The translations under genes were made by a program, and so were the position numbers. From Candidatus Kryptoniota bacterium (GTDB taxonomy: Bacteria; Bacteroidota; Ignavibacteria; Kryptoniales; Kryptoniaceae): 48,204 nucleotides of DNA. Position 1 is the stretch's first letter; the number at the start of each line of letters is the position of its first letter. The notes beneath the pieces are model-generated. The model saw nothing but the letters and a program-made list of their open reading frames with translations. It was not told where the DNA came from and did no database searches. The stretch spans positions 1-48,204 of the forward strand of contig CALJEK010000027.1 of assembly GCA_938074445.1 (NCBI GenBank). The letters are read 5' to 3'. Shown here piece after piece: positions 17,366-26,045 of this stretch.

Positions 17366-17846
17366 TTCTATGCCTCCAAATTTCTATTTGTTCCCTTATT
17401 TTTTCAACAACTTCATCGATCGCATCTCTAACTTCATCGCTCATTTCAGCACCCCACTCATTCCTTTTTGGTTGAACCCCAATCAAAATGCTTTCAACAG
17501 GTTTTATTTCAAGAAGATTCATCAACGCTATAACTTCATGAAAAGTTATCTGATGTTCAGATACTTTTAAACCGATAAAGGCTGGAATTTTACTTAACTC
17601 AAACCTTACGATTTCCCCAGGCTTTCCACCGAAGTTCACAACATCAACGACAATAAGATAAGTTTTGTCTTCAAGATATGGCAAAAGATAAATACCAAGG
17701 GAGCCACCATCAATAATCTCAACATCAGGTGACTCCCCAATTTTTTCTTTTAACTTTCTAACAACTTCAACGCCAAATCCATCATCACCGAGCAGTGGAT
17801 TACCTATGCCAAGAATACCAATTTTCACCCTTCCTTTTTCTCCCAT
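17355..17846 (-). CDS. hyaD: [NiFe]-hydrogenase maturation endopeptidase (HyaD/HupD family)
   Basis: 163 residues from the ATG at 17846. A GTG at 17828, overlapping the upstream stop as GTGA and with AAGGAAG in front, is an equally good start and would give 157 residues. GILGIGNPLLGDDGFGVE is the family signature. The nickel-sensing residues of HybD correspond to Glu27, Asp68 (VVDVV) and His98 (SEHQ). The enzyme checks that nickel is in place and then removes the C-terminal tail of the large subunit. That substrate is encoded two genes upstream and carries a 15-residue tail after DPCLACSTH. Overlaps the cytochrome b gene, showing tight operon packing. Confidence 0.92.
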   Translation of the reverse strand: MGEKGRVKIGILGIGNPLLGDDGFGVEVVRKLKEKIGESPDVEIIDGGSLGIYLLPYLEDKTYLIVVDVVNFGGKPGEIVRFELSKIPAFIGLKVSEHQITFHEVIALMNLLEIKPVESILIGVQPKRNEWGAEMSDEVRDAIDEVVEKIREQIEIWRHRNAN

Positions 17847-18562
17847 GGCTTTTCAACAGGTTCCCAACCCAACGGTCTCGTCTTTAAACCAGTTATCATA
17901 GACGACAACATTCCCTTCTCCCTGAAGACTTCGAGATAGATGACAAAACTAATATGGTGTATCATAAATCCAATTATTCCCCACATTATCAACTTGTGAA
18001 TCATCCTAACGTTTGCTTCACCTCCAAAGAGTGGGATCACCCACCCAAACAAAGTATCAAAGAATCCACCAGGATTTATTTTCCCAGCCATAGCAAATCC
18101 AGTTAAGCCTTGCACCGAAGCTACGAGAAAAAGTATCACATAAGTTAAAGTAGCAAGCGTATTGTGACCAAGCGTATGAAGTTCATAATCCGTATACCGC
18201 AATGTTATATAATCCTTTAGTTTCCACCACGCTTCTTTCCAAAAATCAGCCTTCCAAATATGAAATCTAAACCATTGACGATATGTATTTCCCGCAAAAA
18301 ACCAATAGGCGCGGAATAAACCGTTTAATGTAAAAATTATCGCAAAGAGAAAATGTAAATTTTTCATCGTTGCCATAACAGTGGCTCCAAACGGCTCATC
18401 AACGGTAGGTCGGTAAAACGGGGTACTGATATAAAAACCTGTGAAAATTAAAACTCCAACCGCAATTACATTTATCCAATGGCTAACCCTTACAACGCTA
18501 TCCCAAACATAGTATCTTGTTACGCATTCTGATTCAACCCGATATATTTGATTTGCTTGCAT
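17825..18562 (-). CDS. hyaC: [NiFe]-hydrogenase cytochrome b subunit
   Basis: 245 residues, usual size for HyaC/HupC. Four hydrophobic helices are visible, near residues 28-48, 90-112, 130-155 and 192-215. Candidate haem-ligating histidines are in VSHWINV, LHFLF and IHKLIM/FMIHHISF. The C-terminal YLEVFREKGMLSSMITG is a family feature. The protein anchors the hydrogenase heterodimer to the periplasmic face of the inner membrane and passes electrons from H2 to quinone. It follows the large-subunit gene by 22 bases. Its presence marks this hydrogenase as a respiratory (group 1) uptake enzyme and not a soluble or energy-converting one. Confidence 0.92.
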   Translation of the reverse strand: MQANQIYRVESECVTRYYVWDSVVRVSHWINVIAVGVLIFTGFYISTPFYRPTVDEPFGATVMATMKNLHFLFAIIFTLNGLFRAYWFFAGNTYRQWFRFHIWKADFWKEAWWKLKDYITLRYTDYELHTLGHNTLATLTYVILFLVASVQGLTGFAMAGKINPGGFFDTLFGWVIPLFGGEANVRMIHKLIMWGIIGFMIHHISFVIYLEVFREKGMLSSMITGLKTRPLGWEPVEKPWEKKEG

Positions 18563-18584
18563 TTTTCTTTCACCAAATTTGTTT

Positions 18585-20321
18585 TTATAAAATTTCGATT
18601 TTCGTTATTTCATTCCCATTTACATCTAAAATATGAGTTGAACAAGCAAGACACGGGTCGAAAGAGTGAATCACTCTTAAAATTTCAAGTGGCTTATGTG
18701 GATCATGAATTGGGACGCCGATCAAAGACTCTTCCATTGGACCACGCTGACCCATAGCATCCCTGGGTGAGCCGTTCCAAGTTGTTGCAACCACGGCTTG
18801 ATAATTTGCAATTTTACCATCTTTAATCTTAACCCAATGTGCCAAAGCACCGCGAGGTGCTGCATATGTCCCAACACCTTTTATTTCACCCTTTGGCCAT
18901 TTGTCTGGATCCCACTTATCCATGTTTGCGGTTTGATAATCACCAGCTTTGATATTTGCAATAAGTTCATCAAACAGTTTTTTCAGCATTGTTATAGACC
19001 TTCTCGTTTCAATTCCCCTTGCGATAGTTCTACCAAGCGTTGAATACATCGCATCAAACGGAAGACCGAGCTTCTTAAGGGCTTCATCAACATAAGCTTT
19101 TACTTCTTCATCTTTATGAGCTAAAGCGATAATAGTTCTAGCAAGAGGTCCGCCCTCCATTGGTTTCCCACGCCAACGCGGCGCCTTCATCCATGAATAT
19201 TTTTTATCCATATCAAGAAATTCCCAAGGCGGTGTAGGACCACTATACTTAGGGTTAGTCTCTCCATCCCATGGATGAAATGCAATTTTATCACCTTTTG
19301 AATACTCATACCAAGAATAAGCGACATACTCTTGAATTTGTTCAGGATCGGTCGGATCAACTTCATGAACCTTGTTAAGATCACCATCTAAGACGACTCC
19401 ACCCTTCCATCTATTTGTGCTTAAGATTGTTTTTATATCGCCAGTATCCTCTGGGAATTCACCATAGTCAAGAACGCCTTTTTTACTCACTCCTCCACCC
19501 CACTTTGCCCACTCTTTATAGAATGACATAATAGCAAGAAGATCAGGATAATAAAGTTGCTCGACAATTTGCTCAGCTTCTTCAATCTTTGATTTTACAA
19601 GCGAAAGTTTATCGATATTAATTGCGTCAGGGTGATTTAAATTAATTGCGCAGGGCATTCCTCCAACAAGAAGATTAGGATGCGGATTCTTCCCACCAAA
19701 GATAGCATGAATCTTAACTATTTCCTTTTGCCAGTTCAACGCCTCAATATAATGTGCAACAGCGAGAAGATTTACTTCAGGTGGAAGTTTATAACCAGGG
19801 TGTCCCCAATATGCGTTTGCAAAAATTCCAAGCTGACCTGATTCGACAAACTTCTTCAACCTATTTTGAATATCCGTGAAATATCCAACCGATGACTTAG
19901 GCCAATTTGAGAGCTTTTGTGCGAGTTCGGCTGTGGCTTTGGGATTTGCCTTTAACGCTGAGACAACGTCAACCCAATCAAGCGCATGAAGATGATAAAA
20001 ATGGATGACATGATCGTGAACATAAAGAGTCGCAATCATTATGTTCCTTATCAAATTAGCATTTTTAGGTATCTTGATTTTAAGAGCATCTTCAATGGCT
20101 CTTACAGAGGTGACGGCATGCACCAATGTGCAAACACCGCAAATTCTCTCAGCAAGAGCCCAAACTTCTCTTGGGTCCCTACCCTTTAAAATTATCTCAA
20201 TTCCCCTGAAAAGAGCGCTTGTGCAAGAAGCGTCTTTAATTACATTTCCATCAACAACTGCTTGAACCCTAAGATGACCCTCGATTCGGGTCATTGGATC
20301 TACGACAACTTTTTGTGCCAT
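18585..20321 (-). CDS. hyaB: [NiFe]-hydrogenase large subunit
   Basis: 578 residues, as usual for group 1. The four nickel-ligand cysteines are present: Cys61 and Cys64 in RICGVC, and Cys557 and Cys560 in DPCLACSTH. The N-terminal DPMTRIEGHLRV is the classical first motif. After His563 there is a 15-residue tail (ILDVNGNEITKIEIL) expected to be cut off by the maturation peptidase encoded in the same operon. With the small subunit it oxidises H2 at the Ni-Fe(CN)2CO centre in the periplasm. Three bases separate it from the small-subunit gene. It is complete and probably functional. Confidence 0.97.
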   Translation of the reverse strand: MAQKVVVDPMTRIEGHLRVQAVVDGNVIKDASCTSALFRGIEIILKGRDPREVWALAERICGVCTLVHAVTSVRAIEDALKIKIPKNANLIRNIMIATLYVHDHVIHFYHLHALDWVDVVSALKANPKATAELAQKLSNWPKSSVGYFTDIQNRLKKFVESGQLGIFANAYWGHPGYKLPPEVNLLAVAHYIEALNWQKEIVKIHAIFGGKNPHPNLLVGGMPCAINLNHPDAINIDKLSLVKSKIEEAEQIVEQLYYPDLLAIMSFYKEWAKWGGGVSKKGVLDYGEFPEDTGDIKTILSTNRWKGGVVLDGDLNKVHEVDPTDPEQIQEYVAYSWYEYSKGDKIAFHPWDGETNPKYSGPTPPWEFLDMDKKYSWMKAPRWRGKPMEGGPLARTIIALAHKDEEVKAYVDEALKKLGLPFDAMYSTLGRTIARGIETRRSITMLKKLFDELIANIKAGDYQTANMDKWDPDKWPKGEIKGVGTYAAPRGALAHWVKIKDGKIANYQAVVATTWNGSPRDAMGQRGPMEESLIGVPIHDPHKPLEILRVIHSFDPCLACSTHILDVNGNEITKIEIL

Positions 20322-20324
20322 TTT

Positions 20325-21431
20325 TTATTCCTCCTTTTGTTTCTTTTCTTCTTTAACTCCCGTCTTTTCGGCTTTTTGCGCTACCTTCTTAACAATCGAG
20401 GCAGCAAGGTGAGCACCTGTTGCAATTGCAACACCTATAGCAAACCCCTTGCCAATTTCATCTGCGGTCGCAAACCCAGGCAAAGGAACATTTGCAACAT
20501 GTTGATAAAGCGGTGTTTTATCCCAGTAATCAGGCTCTGAACAACCCAAACATGGATGCCCCGATTGAATTGGAAAACTTGTGCCCTCATTCCATTTTAC
20601 AACTGAACAAGAATTGTATGTAACAGGTCCTCTGCAACCAACTTTATATAAACACCATCCCTTTCTTGCACCTTCATCATCAAACTTTTCAACAAACATT
20701 CCAGCGTCAAAGAAAGCTCTACGATAACATTTATCATGAATCCTCTGACCATAGAAAACTTTGGGTCTCTTTAATGAATCAAGCTCTGGAAGCGAATCGA
20801 ATGTAATCAGGTGAACTATCGTCCCAACTATAACCTCAGCAATTGGTGGGCAACCTGGGATATTGACAACTGGCTTATCCGTGATAATTTTATAGATTGG
20901 TTTAGCACCTGTAGGATTAGGATAAGCGGTGGTAACGCATCCGAAAGATGAGCAAGAACCAACCGAAATTATCGCCTTTGCGCCCCGCGCTGCTTTTTTT
21001 AGGTATTCAATCGCTGTCATGCCACCGACAGTGCAATAAACTCCGCCATCTTTTGTCGGAACGGAACCTTCAACCGCAAGTATATAGTTGCCGAAATTCT
21101 TCTTCATACCTTCCCATACAATCTCTTCCGCTTGATGACCAGCTGCAGCTTGAATCGTCTCCATATAATCAAGTGATATAGCAGTTAGAATTACATCTGA
21201 GATCAATGGACGCGAGGACCTTATAAGAGATTCAGTGCAACAAGTGCAGGCTGCAAAATTGAGCCAAAAGACAGGCGGGCGCGGTTTTGACTCAAGCGCA
21301 CGAACAACCTTAGAAAACATACTGCTTTCAAGCCCAAGATAAGCTGTGGTTAAGAAACAAAAACGCAAAAAATCACGCCTTGAAATCCCGTTTCTTCTCA
21401 CAGCTTCATAAAATGTTTCCTGTTTTTGCAT
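20325..21431 (-). CDS. hyaA: [NiFe]-hydrogenase small subunit, oxygen-tolerant type, Tat-exported
   Basis: 368 residues. A twin-arginine signal (SRRDFLRF, residues 17-24) ends near residue 45. Proximal-cluster cysteines are 62, 64, 65, 160, 165 and 194. With a 45-residue offset these equal Cys17, 19, 20, 115, 120 and 149 of E. coli Hyd-1. The two extra cysteines (64 in ACTCCTES and 165 in GSCSSFGCV) are the hallmark of the [4Fe-3S] cluster of O2-tolerant group 1d enzymes. Distal ligands His232, Cys235, Cys260 and Cys266, and medial ligands Cys275, Cys294 and Cys297 with Pro287, also fit. A C-terminal helix (~326-350) anchors it in the membrane. Offsets rely on remembered E. coli numbering. 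Lies 18 bases after the GNAT gene. Confidence 0.96.
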   Translation of the reverse strand: MQKQETFYEAVRRNGISRRDFLRFCFLTTAYLGLESSMFSKVVRALESKPRPPVFWLNFAACTCCTESLIRSSRPLISDVILTAISLDYMETIQAAAGHQAEEIVWEGMKKNFGNYILAVEGSVPTKDGGVYCTVGGMTAIEYLKKAARGAKAIISVGSCSSFGCVTTAYPNPTGAKPIYKIITDKPVVNIPGCPPIAEVIVGTIVHLITFDSLPELDSLKRPKVFYGQRIHDKCYRRAFFDAGMFVEKFDDEGARKGWCLYKVGCRGPVTYNSCSVVKWNEGTSFPIQSGHPCLGCSEPDYWDKTPLYQHVANVPLPGFATADEIGKGFAIGVAIATGAHLAASIVKKVAQKAEKTGVKEEKKQKEE

Positions 21432-21449
21432 CTCTTGAACCTCCTTTGT

Positions 21450-21917
21450 TTAATAAATTTGTTTTTCAAGATGAACAAACCTACTTCGCTTAAAACCCAT
21501 CTCCCGTAAAAACGCAAGCGTTTCTTCATTTGTAAATTCAACCGCAATGCATACCTTTTTCAAACCAAGCTCTCTAACCTTTTCAAAAAACTCAACAATA
21601 AGCCTTCTACCTATACCTTGCCTTCTATACTCAGGTAAAACAAAGATCGAAATCAACCACCCACAATCATAACCGGAATACCATTTCGGTCGAGTATCTC
21701 CGAAAACAAAACCAACAGGTTTATCACCGATATAAGCAATTCTACCAAACAAGGAACTGGAACTTTGAATTTCATTTAAAAGCTCAACAAACATCTTATC
21801 ACAAAATAAATCCAAACCACCCTTCTCTTTTAACTCCTGCTGAACCTTTAAAATGAGATTCGCATCTTCCACTGTAAATTCTCTCGTCTCAATTTTCTCA
21901 AAAGGTCGCCTCTTCAA
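21450..21917 (-). CDS. GNAT-family N-acetyltransferase
   Basis: 155 residues with the GNAT fold. PVGFVFGD is strand 4, and ISIFVLPEYRRQGIGRRLI is motif A, the acetyl-CoA pyrophosphate loop (R/Q-x-x-G-I-G). AVEFTNEETLAFLREMGFKRSRFVHLEKQ is the C-terminal part with the usual NxxAxxFYxxxGF-like arrangement. The acceptor substrate is unknown. Remarkably, it sits between the flavin oxidoreductase and the hydrogenase small-subunit genes, with 26- and 18-base gaps, so it is transcribed with them. A role in modifying an operon product or an unrelated passenger are both possible. Confidence 0.88.
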   Translation of the reverse strand: MKRRPFEKIETREFTVEDANLILKVQQELKEKGGLDLFCDKMFVELLNEIQSSSSLFGRIAYIGDKPVGFVFGDTRPKWYSGYDCGWLISIFVLPEYRRQGIGRRLIVEFFEKVRELGLKKVCIAVEFTNEETLAFLREMGFKRSRFVHLEKQIY

Positions 21918-21943
21918 ATTTTAGGTGAGATTTTCTTGATAAT

Positions 21944-23164
21944 TTAATGCTTTACGGCAGGTGCGGTAATCTCAATAAAGTCATACACCCCATTGAAACT
22001 ATCTATATCAATAGGAAGTTTTCTTCTGATGATGTTTTTCAACAAGCCAGCATATTTGACATCACCGATAATTTCAGCCCCGATCAAACTGCCATTGCTA
22101 AAATAATAAAATTCAATCGTGCCGTTGCGTTCGATTTCCTTCGCTCTTTTACCTTCATCGTAAACATCACCGATTGAGAAGTAAACCTTGTCAAAAACAT
22201 TTAAAGAATTAACCCTTATACCACCCTCATAGGTCAAGTCAATCCCTACCATATTAGCCCCCGCAACCCTACCAGTTTCCTGAGCATTTGGCCAAACAGG
22301 GAAAGGTCTTATACTTTCATCTATCAAACTTTTCAACTCAACACAATCGCCAGCAGCATAAATATCTGGCTCAGATGTGCGCATCCTTTCATCAACCACA
22401 ATTCCATTTCTCGCTCCAAGTTTAAGAACGCCTTTAACAAAATCGGTATTCGGCACAACTCCAACGCCCATAATAACAGATGAACACTTTATCTTCCGTT
22501 TATTTGTCTTGACTGACTTAACTGGATTACCTGAAATCTCAATCGGTTCTTCATTCTTTAAAACCTCAATTCCCTTCTCAACAAGTTGTTTCTCTATCAT
22601 CTCCGAGACTGTCCTGCTAAACACTGTGCTCAATATATAAGGTGCGATTTCAATTATTGTGATTTTCTTTTTGAAATTTAAAAGCGAAAGAGCAGCCTCA
22701 ACCCCAACGGGTCCCCCTCCGATCACTACAACTTCGCTTGAATCATCACTTTTAATTTTTTCCGCATCCTCATATGTTCGCAAAACATAAACCCTTTTAT
22801 TTTTAGCCCCAGGAATATCAAGAATCCTAGGAGAAGCTCCACTTGCGATCAAAAGTTTATCATAAAAATATTTGCTTTTTTCAGTCACAACAACCTTCTC
22901 CTTTGGCTCAACCGCAATGACCCGTTCCCCAAGATTAACATTGACTCTCATCTCCTCGTAAAAATCCATCCGAATTGAAAACAAATTTTCTTTTGAAAGT
23001 TTCCCCTCAATATAATATGGCAAAACCACGGGCGAATAATATGGCATCGCTGGATCAAGCGACTCTTTCGAAATTACTGTGATTGAACTTTTTTTATCCC
23101 ATTTTCTTATCTCACGGATTGCCGATACACAAGCGACACTATTTCCAATAATTAAAATTTGCAT
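21944..23164 (-). CDS. FAD/NAD(P)-dependent oxidoreductase of CO dehydrogenase cluster (FNOR type)
   Basis: 406 residues. It has an N-terminal FAD-binding fold (MQILIIGNSVACVSAIREI), a second dinucleotide fold with GGGPVGVEAA (149-158), and the family FAD motif IYAAGDCVEL near residue 288. It resembles NADH oxidase, CoA-disulfide reductase and NirB/rubredoxin-reductase flavoproteins. The redox cysteine of NADH oxidase/CoA-disulfide reductase (C-G-L-P-Y-Y) is replaced here by Val46 in SPVVLPYY, so it should not act as a thiol-dependent enzyme. Oxidoreductases of this kind accompany cooS and cooF in several bacteria and are thought to pass CO-derived electrons to NAD(P)+. It follows cooC by 3 bases. 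Confidence 0.85.
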   Translation of the reverse strand: MQILIIGNSVACVSAIREIRKWDKKSSITVISKESLDPAMPYYSPVVLPYYIEGKLSKENLFSIRMDFYEEMRVNVNLGERVIAVEPKEKVVVTEKSKYFYDKLLIASGASPRILDIPGAKNKRVYVLRTYEDAEKIKSDDSSEVVVIGGGPVGVEAALSLLNFKKKITIIEIAPYILSTVFSRTVSEMIEKQLVEKGIEVLKNEEPIEISGNPVKSVKTNKRKIKCSSVIMGVGVVPNTDFVKGVLKLGARNGIVVDERMRTSEPDIYAAGDCVELKSLIDESIRPFPVWPNAQETGRVAGANMVGIDLTYEGGIRVNSLNVFDKVYFSIGDVYDEGKRAKEIERNGTIEFYYFSNGSLIGAEIIGDVKYAGLLKNIIRRKLPIDIDSFNGVYDFIEITAPAVKH

Positions 23165-23167
23165 CGT

Positions 23168-24055
23168 TTAATCTCTAAGTAGATTTTTAAGAATTTGCAT
23201 AAGCCCGTCTAAAAACTGCGTCCCTTTGCCCGCCAAAATTGGTTGAACCGACGGTTCAACCCTGCTAATGTTTTCATCATAAGGCAAAAAATAAATTGGC
23301 AAGCCTGAAAACTCATCTTCGAACTTGAGAAGAAGTTTTTCCATCTCCGCTTTCTCATCCCTTACCTTATTAAAAACAAGATGGATATTTTTAATCCCAA
23401 GCCCTCTTGCAAGTTTAACTGCTTGTCTCATAACATAAATTGAGTTAAATGTCGGCTCCGAAACTATAATTGCATGATGGAATCCCTTCGCAATTGCTCT
23501 CCCAAAATGCTCAAGCCCTGCTTCAGTATCCATAATGATAATTTCCCCTTTTCGAAGATTTATATAGTTTACAACCGCTTGAAGTAAATCATTTTCAGGA
23601 CAAGCACACCCAACCGATGGTTGCATAACTGTTCCCATTACAAGAAGGTTTAATCTCTCTTTTACCTTGATCCCGAATCTTTCAACTACATCGCTTACAT
23701 CCGGGTTTAGTTTGAAAAACAACCCCCACCCAGTCCCCGGCCTGGCTCCGGTTTTTTCTTCGATGTAATCAATCTGTTTATTCAGTGGGACTATTTCATC
23801 AGCTTTTTCAAACGGCAAACCGAGCGCGAACGGCAAGTTCATTTGTGGGTCTTCATCAACCGCAAGAACATTAAAACCCGCATCCGCTAACAAATGCGAA
23901 AGAACAGCACATATAACCGTTTTACCTACCCCACCTTTTCCTGTAACGACTATCCTTATGCCTAATTCAGTTTTTTTCTCAACTTCTGGAATCTCCGCTA
24001 AAATCTCTTTCACAATTGAATCTCTCTCCTCTTCGCTTGCTCTTGTAAATGGCAT
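23168..24055 (-). CDS. cooC: CooC-type nickel-insertion ATPase for CO dehydrogenase
   Basis: 295 residues, MinD/NifH-like. Walker A GKGGVGKT is at 39-46 and the DEDPQMNL switch region at 68-74. The nickel-binding CxC pair is Cys150/Cys152 in SVGCACPEN, and IIMDTEAGLEHFGR (~173-186) is the second nucleotide motif. CooC dimerises with ATP and delivers nickel to the C-cluster of CooS. An N-terminal extension of about 32 residues (rich in Glu and Arg) precedes the usual start of the family. The ATG at 24055 is the only good start in that stretch. The gene follows cooS by 18 bases. Confidence 0.95.
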   Translation of the reverse strand: MPFTRASEEERDSIVKEILAEIPEVEKKTELGIRIVVTGKGGVGKTVICAVLSHLLADAGFNVLAVDEDPQMNLPFALGLPFEKADEIVPLNKQIDYIEEKTGARPGTGWGLFFKLNPDVSDVVERFGIKVKERLNLLVMGTVMQPSVGCACPENDLLQAVVNYINLRKGEIIIMDTEAGLEHFGRAIAKGFHHAIIVSEPTFNSIYVMRQAVKLARGLGIKNIHLVFNKVRDEKAEMEKLLLKFEDEFSGLPIYFLPYDENISRVEPSVQPILAGKGTQFLDGLMQILKNLLRD

Positions 24056-24073
24056 TAATCACCCGAAATTATT

Positions 24074-26044
24074 TTAAATATGAACCATCTCTGGGACTGG
24101 TAGATTTAAAGCGATTCTTTTTTGCTTAATTCTATCAAGAATTCCCTTAATTGCAAGCTCTGGGTCGCTTTCAACATATGCTTCTCCACCTGTTAATGTC
24201 TTCAAATCTTTTGTTAATATCTCCGTAACTTTTGGACCTCCTAAAACTCTCGGCGGTGGGCAAACATGAACCGTTACACCAAGCGCAAGTGCCCATGTTC
24301 CAATCGAAATAGCCTTTTCACTAATTAGCTCAGGGGCAGAAGCTACAACGGGCAAATCCGAAACCTTCAATCCAAGCTTTTCAGACAACGCTTTAAGCAA
24401 AACTCCAATCCTTGAGTTATCAACGCATGAACCCATATGAATTGCTACAGGCAAACTGTTCAAACCCGCAACATTACCAAGCGCTTTCAAAACCTGCTTC
24501 AAACCATCTCCAACCTCAAATGAATCAACTTTATTTGGATTTAAAAATCCAGATTGACCTGCAATGTGAGCAATGCAACCTGTGACGATCACAAGGACAT
24601 TGTTTTTTATTAACCCTTTTATCATCCTTTCAGTGAAAGCAAGTCGCCTCGTTTTCGGGTTTGGACAGCCTACAATCGCAACAACACCAAATATGTTCCC
24701 ATTTACAATGTTATCAATCAAAGGCTTCAACGGATCTTCAGGATTAACTTTTTTCAACACCTCGATCAACGCTTCGACTGAAAATCCAGCTATAATCTCT
24801 TCAGCTGAGTCGGGAACGAAAACTCTGCTTGGTTCTCTCTGCTTATACGCTTCAAGGGCTGTCTCAATAACTTTTTGAGCAACTTCATCTGCTTTTTCAG
24901 GCGAGTATTCGATGTGAATCGCGCCCGGTATCTTAACAAATGGCATAGTTGTGATAAGTTTAGTATGATAACAGGAAGCAACATCACTTAAAATCGGCCA
25001 TACACATTGATAATCAACGACCATAGCATCAAGAGCTCCAGTTACGATTGCAAGCTCAGCCTGAAACTCATTCGCTGCAAGAGGAACTCCATGTCTCATT
25101 AAAACCTCGTTACCCGTGCAACAAACTCCTACAATATTTATTCCTTTCGCTCCAAGTGATTTTGCTTTATCATTTAATTTTTCCGCCCACTCAACAACTT
25201 TCTCAGAAAGCAAGGGATTATGCCCGTGCACAGCGATATTAACATAGTCTGGATCAATTACTGCAAGATTTGCTTTGCTTTTTATCGGCTTTGGTGTTCC
25301 AAAAAGGACATCTGAAAGCTCGGTTGCCATCGTCAAACCGAGCCCATCAATAAGACCCATTTGCAAATCCGCAAGCATTATGTTTACAGGGTCAGCATCA
25401 TTACCCATGCTCGTCCTGTGCATCGCATTCATTATCGGGCGCCAAACATTATGTGGGATCACACCGAGTTTCTCAAGTTGCTCATAACTTGACTTTGGGG
25501 TATAAGCTTTTATCCAAACAGCAGGCTCTTTCTCCAACCGCTTGAAATCTTCAAGTGAAACTTCAGCCACTTCCTTCGCTATTTCCTTTATATCCCGCCC
25601 ATCAGTTTTAATCCCAAGATTCTCCGCAACTTTTTTAAGTTTTTCAGGGTCCTTTATCGTGTAAGTTGAAATTTTCCCCTCTGCGACTTCTTTCAAGACC
25701 TCCGCTATGTCCATTGCGTGCTCCGTATGTGCAGCTGCTCCGCCAACCGTCTCCCTCAAAAGATTCCTTGCAACAATTGTATCAGCCGTTGCACCGCAAA
25801 CCCCAACTTTCGGACCACCATCAAAGATATCAATTCTACACGGACCCATATAACACATCCTACAACATACCCCAAGCTCGCCAAAACCACATTGAGGCTC
25901 TTGGAGGGCTAATCTCTGCAAGGATGTTGTTTTAACCTCTTTTGCTTGCTTTTTCAAAAGTTCAACATTTGAAGATGGAAGCAAACCAAAATCATTTGAC
26001 TTATTTTCCCAAACCCTTTCTTTATCTTTTAAAATGTCCGCCAT
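24074..26044 (-). CDS. cooS: Anaerobic nickel-iron CO dehydrogenase catalytic subunit
   Basis: 656 residues, slightly longer than Carboxydothermus CODH-II. D-cluster Cys52 and Cys60 (CX7C) and B-cluster Cys61, Cys64, Cys69 and Cys83 are in CGFGELGVCCRMCYMGPC and GVCGATADT. The C-cluster ligands all have counterparts: His275, Cys309, Cys347, Cys460, Cys490 and Cys540. The acid-base Lys577 (SEKA) and His106 are also kept. All C-cluster positions are offset by a constant 14 from remembered CODH-II numbering, so the active site is complete. Reaction: CO + H2O to CO2 + 2 H+ + 2 e-. GGAGGT in the end of cooF serves as its ribosome site; one base separates the two genes. No acetyl-CoA synthase lies nearby, so it is a monofunctional CO dehydrogenase. 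Confidence 0.97.
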   Translation of the reverse strand: MADILKDKERVWENKSNDFGLLPSSNVELLKKQAKEVKTTSLQRLALQEPQCGFGELGVCCRMCYMGPCRIDIFDGGPKVGVCGATADTIVARNLLRETVGGAAAHTEHAMDIAEVLKEVAEGKISTYTIKDPEKLKKVAENLGIKTDGRDIKEIAKEVAEVSLEDFKRLEKEPAVWIKAYTPKSSYEQLEKLGVIPHNVWRPIMNAMHRTSMGNDADPVNIMLADLQMGLIDGLGLTMATELSDVLFGTPKPIKSKANLAVIDPDYVNIAVHGHNPLLSEKVVEWAEKLNDKAKSLGAKGINIVGVCCTGNEVLMRHGVPLAANEFQAELAIVTGALDAMVVDYQCVWPILSDVASCYHTKLITTMPFVKIPGAIHIEYSPEKADEVAQKVIETALEAYKQREPSRVFVPDSAEEIIAGFSVEALIEVLKKVNPEDPLKPLIDNIVNGNIFGVVAIVGCPNPKTRRLAFTERMIKGLIKNNVLVIVTGCIAHIAGQSGFLNPNKVDSFEVGDGLKQVLKALGNVAGLNSLPVAIHMGSCVDNSRIGVLLKALSEKLGLKVSDLPVVASAPELISEKAISIGTWALALGVTVHVCPPPRVLGGPKVTEILTKDLKTLTGGEAYVESDPELAIKGILDRIKQKRIALNLPVPEMVHI

Positions 26045-26045
26045 T

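Noticed and set aside
24074-26044. CO dehydrogenase as part of a Wood-Ljungdahl (acetyl-CoA synthase) cluster
   Set aside because: No acsB, corrinoid protein or methyltransferase gene is present in the window; the layout is cooF-cooS-cooC with a flavoprotein.
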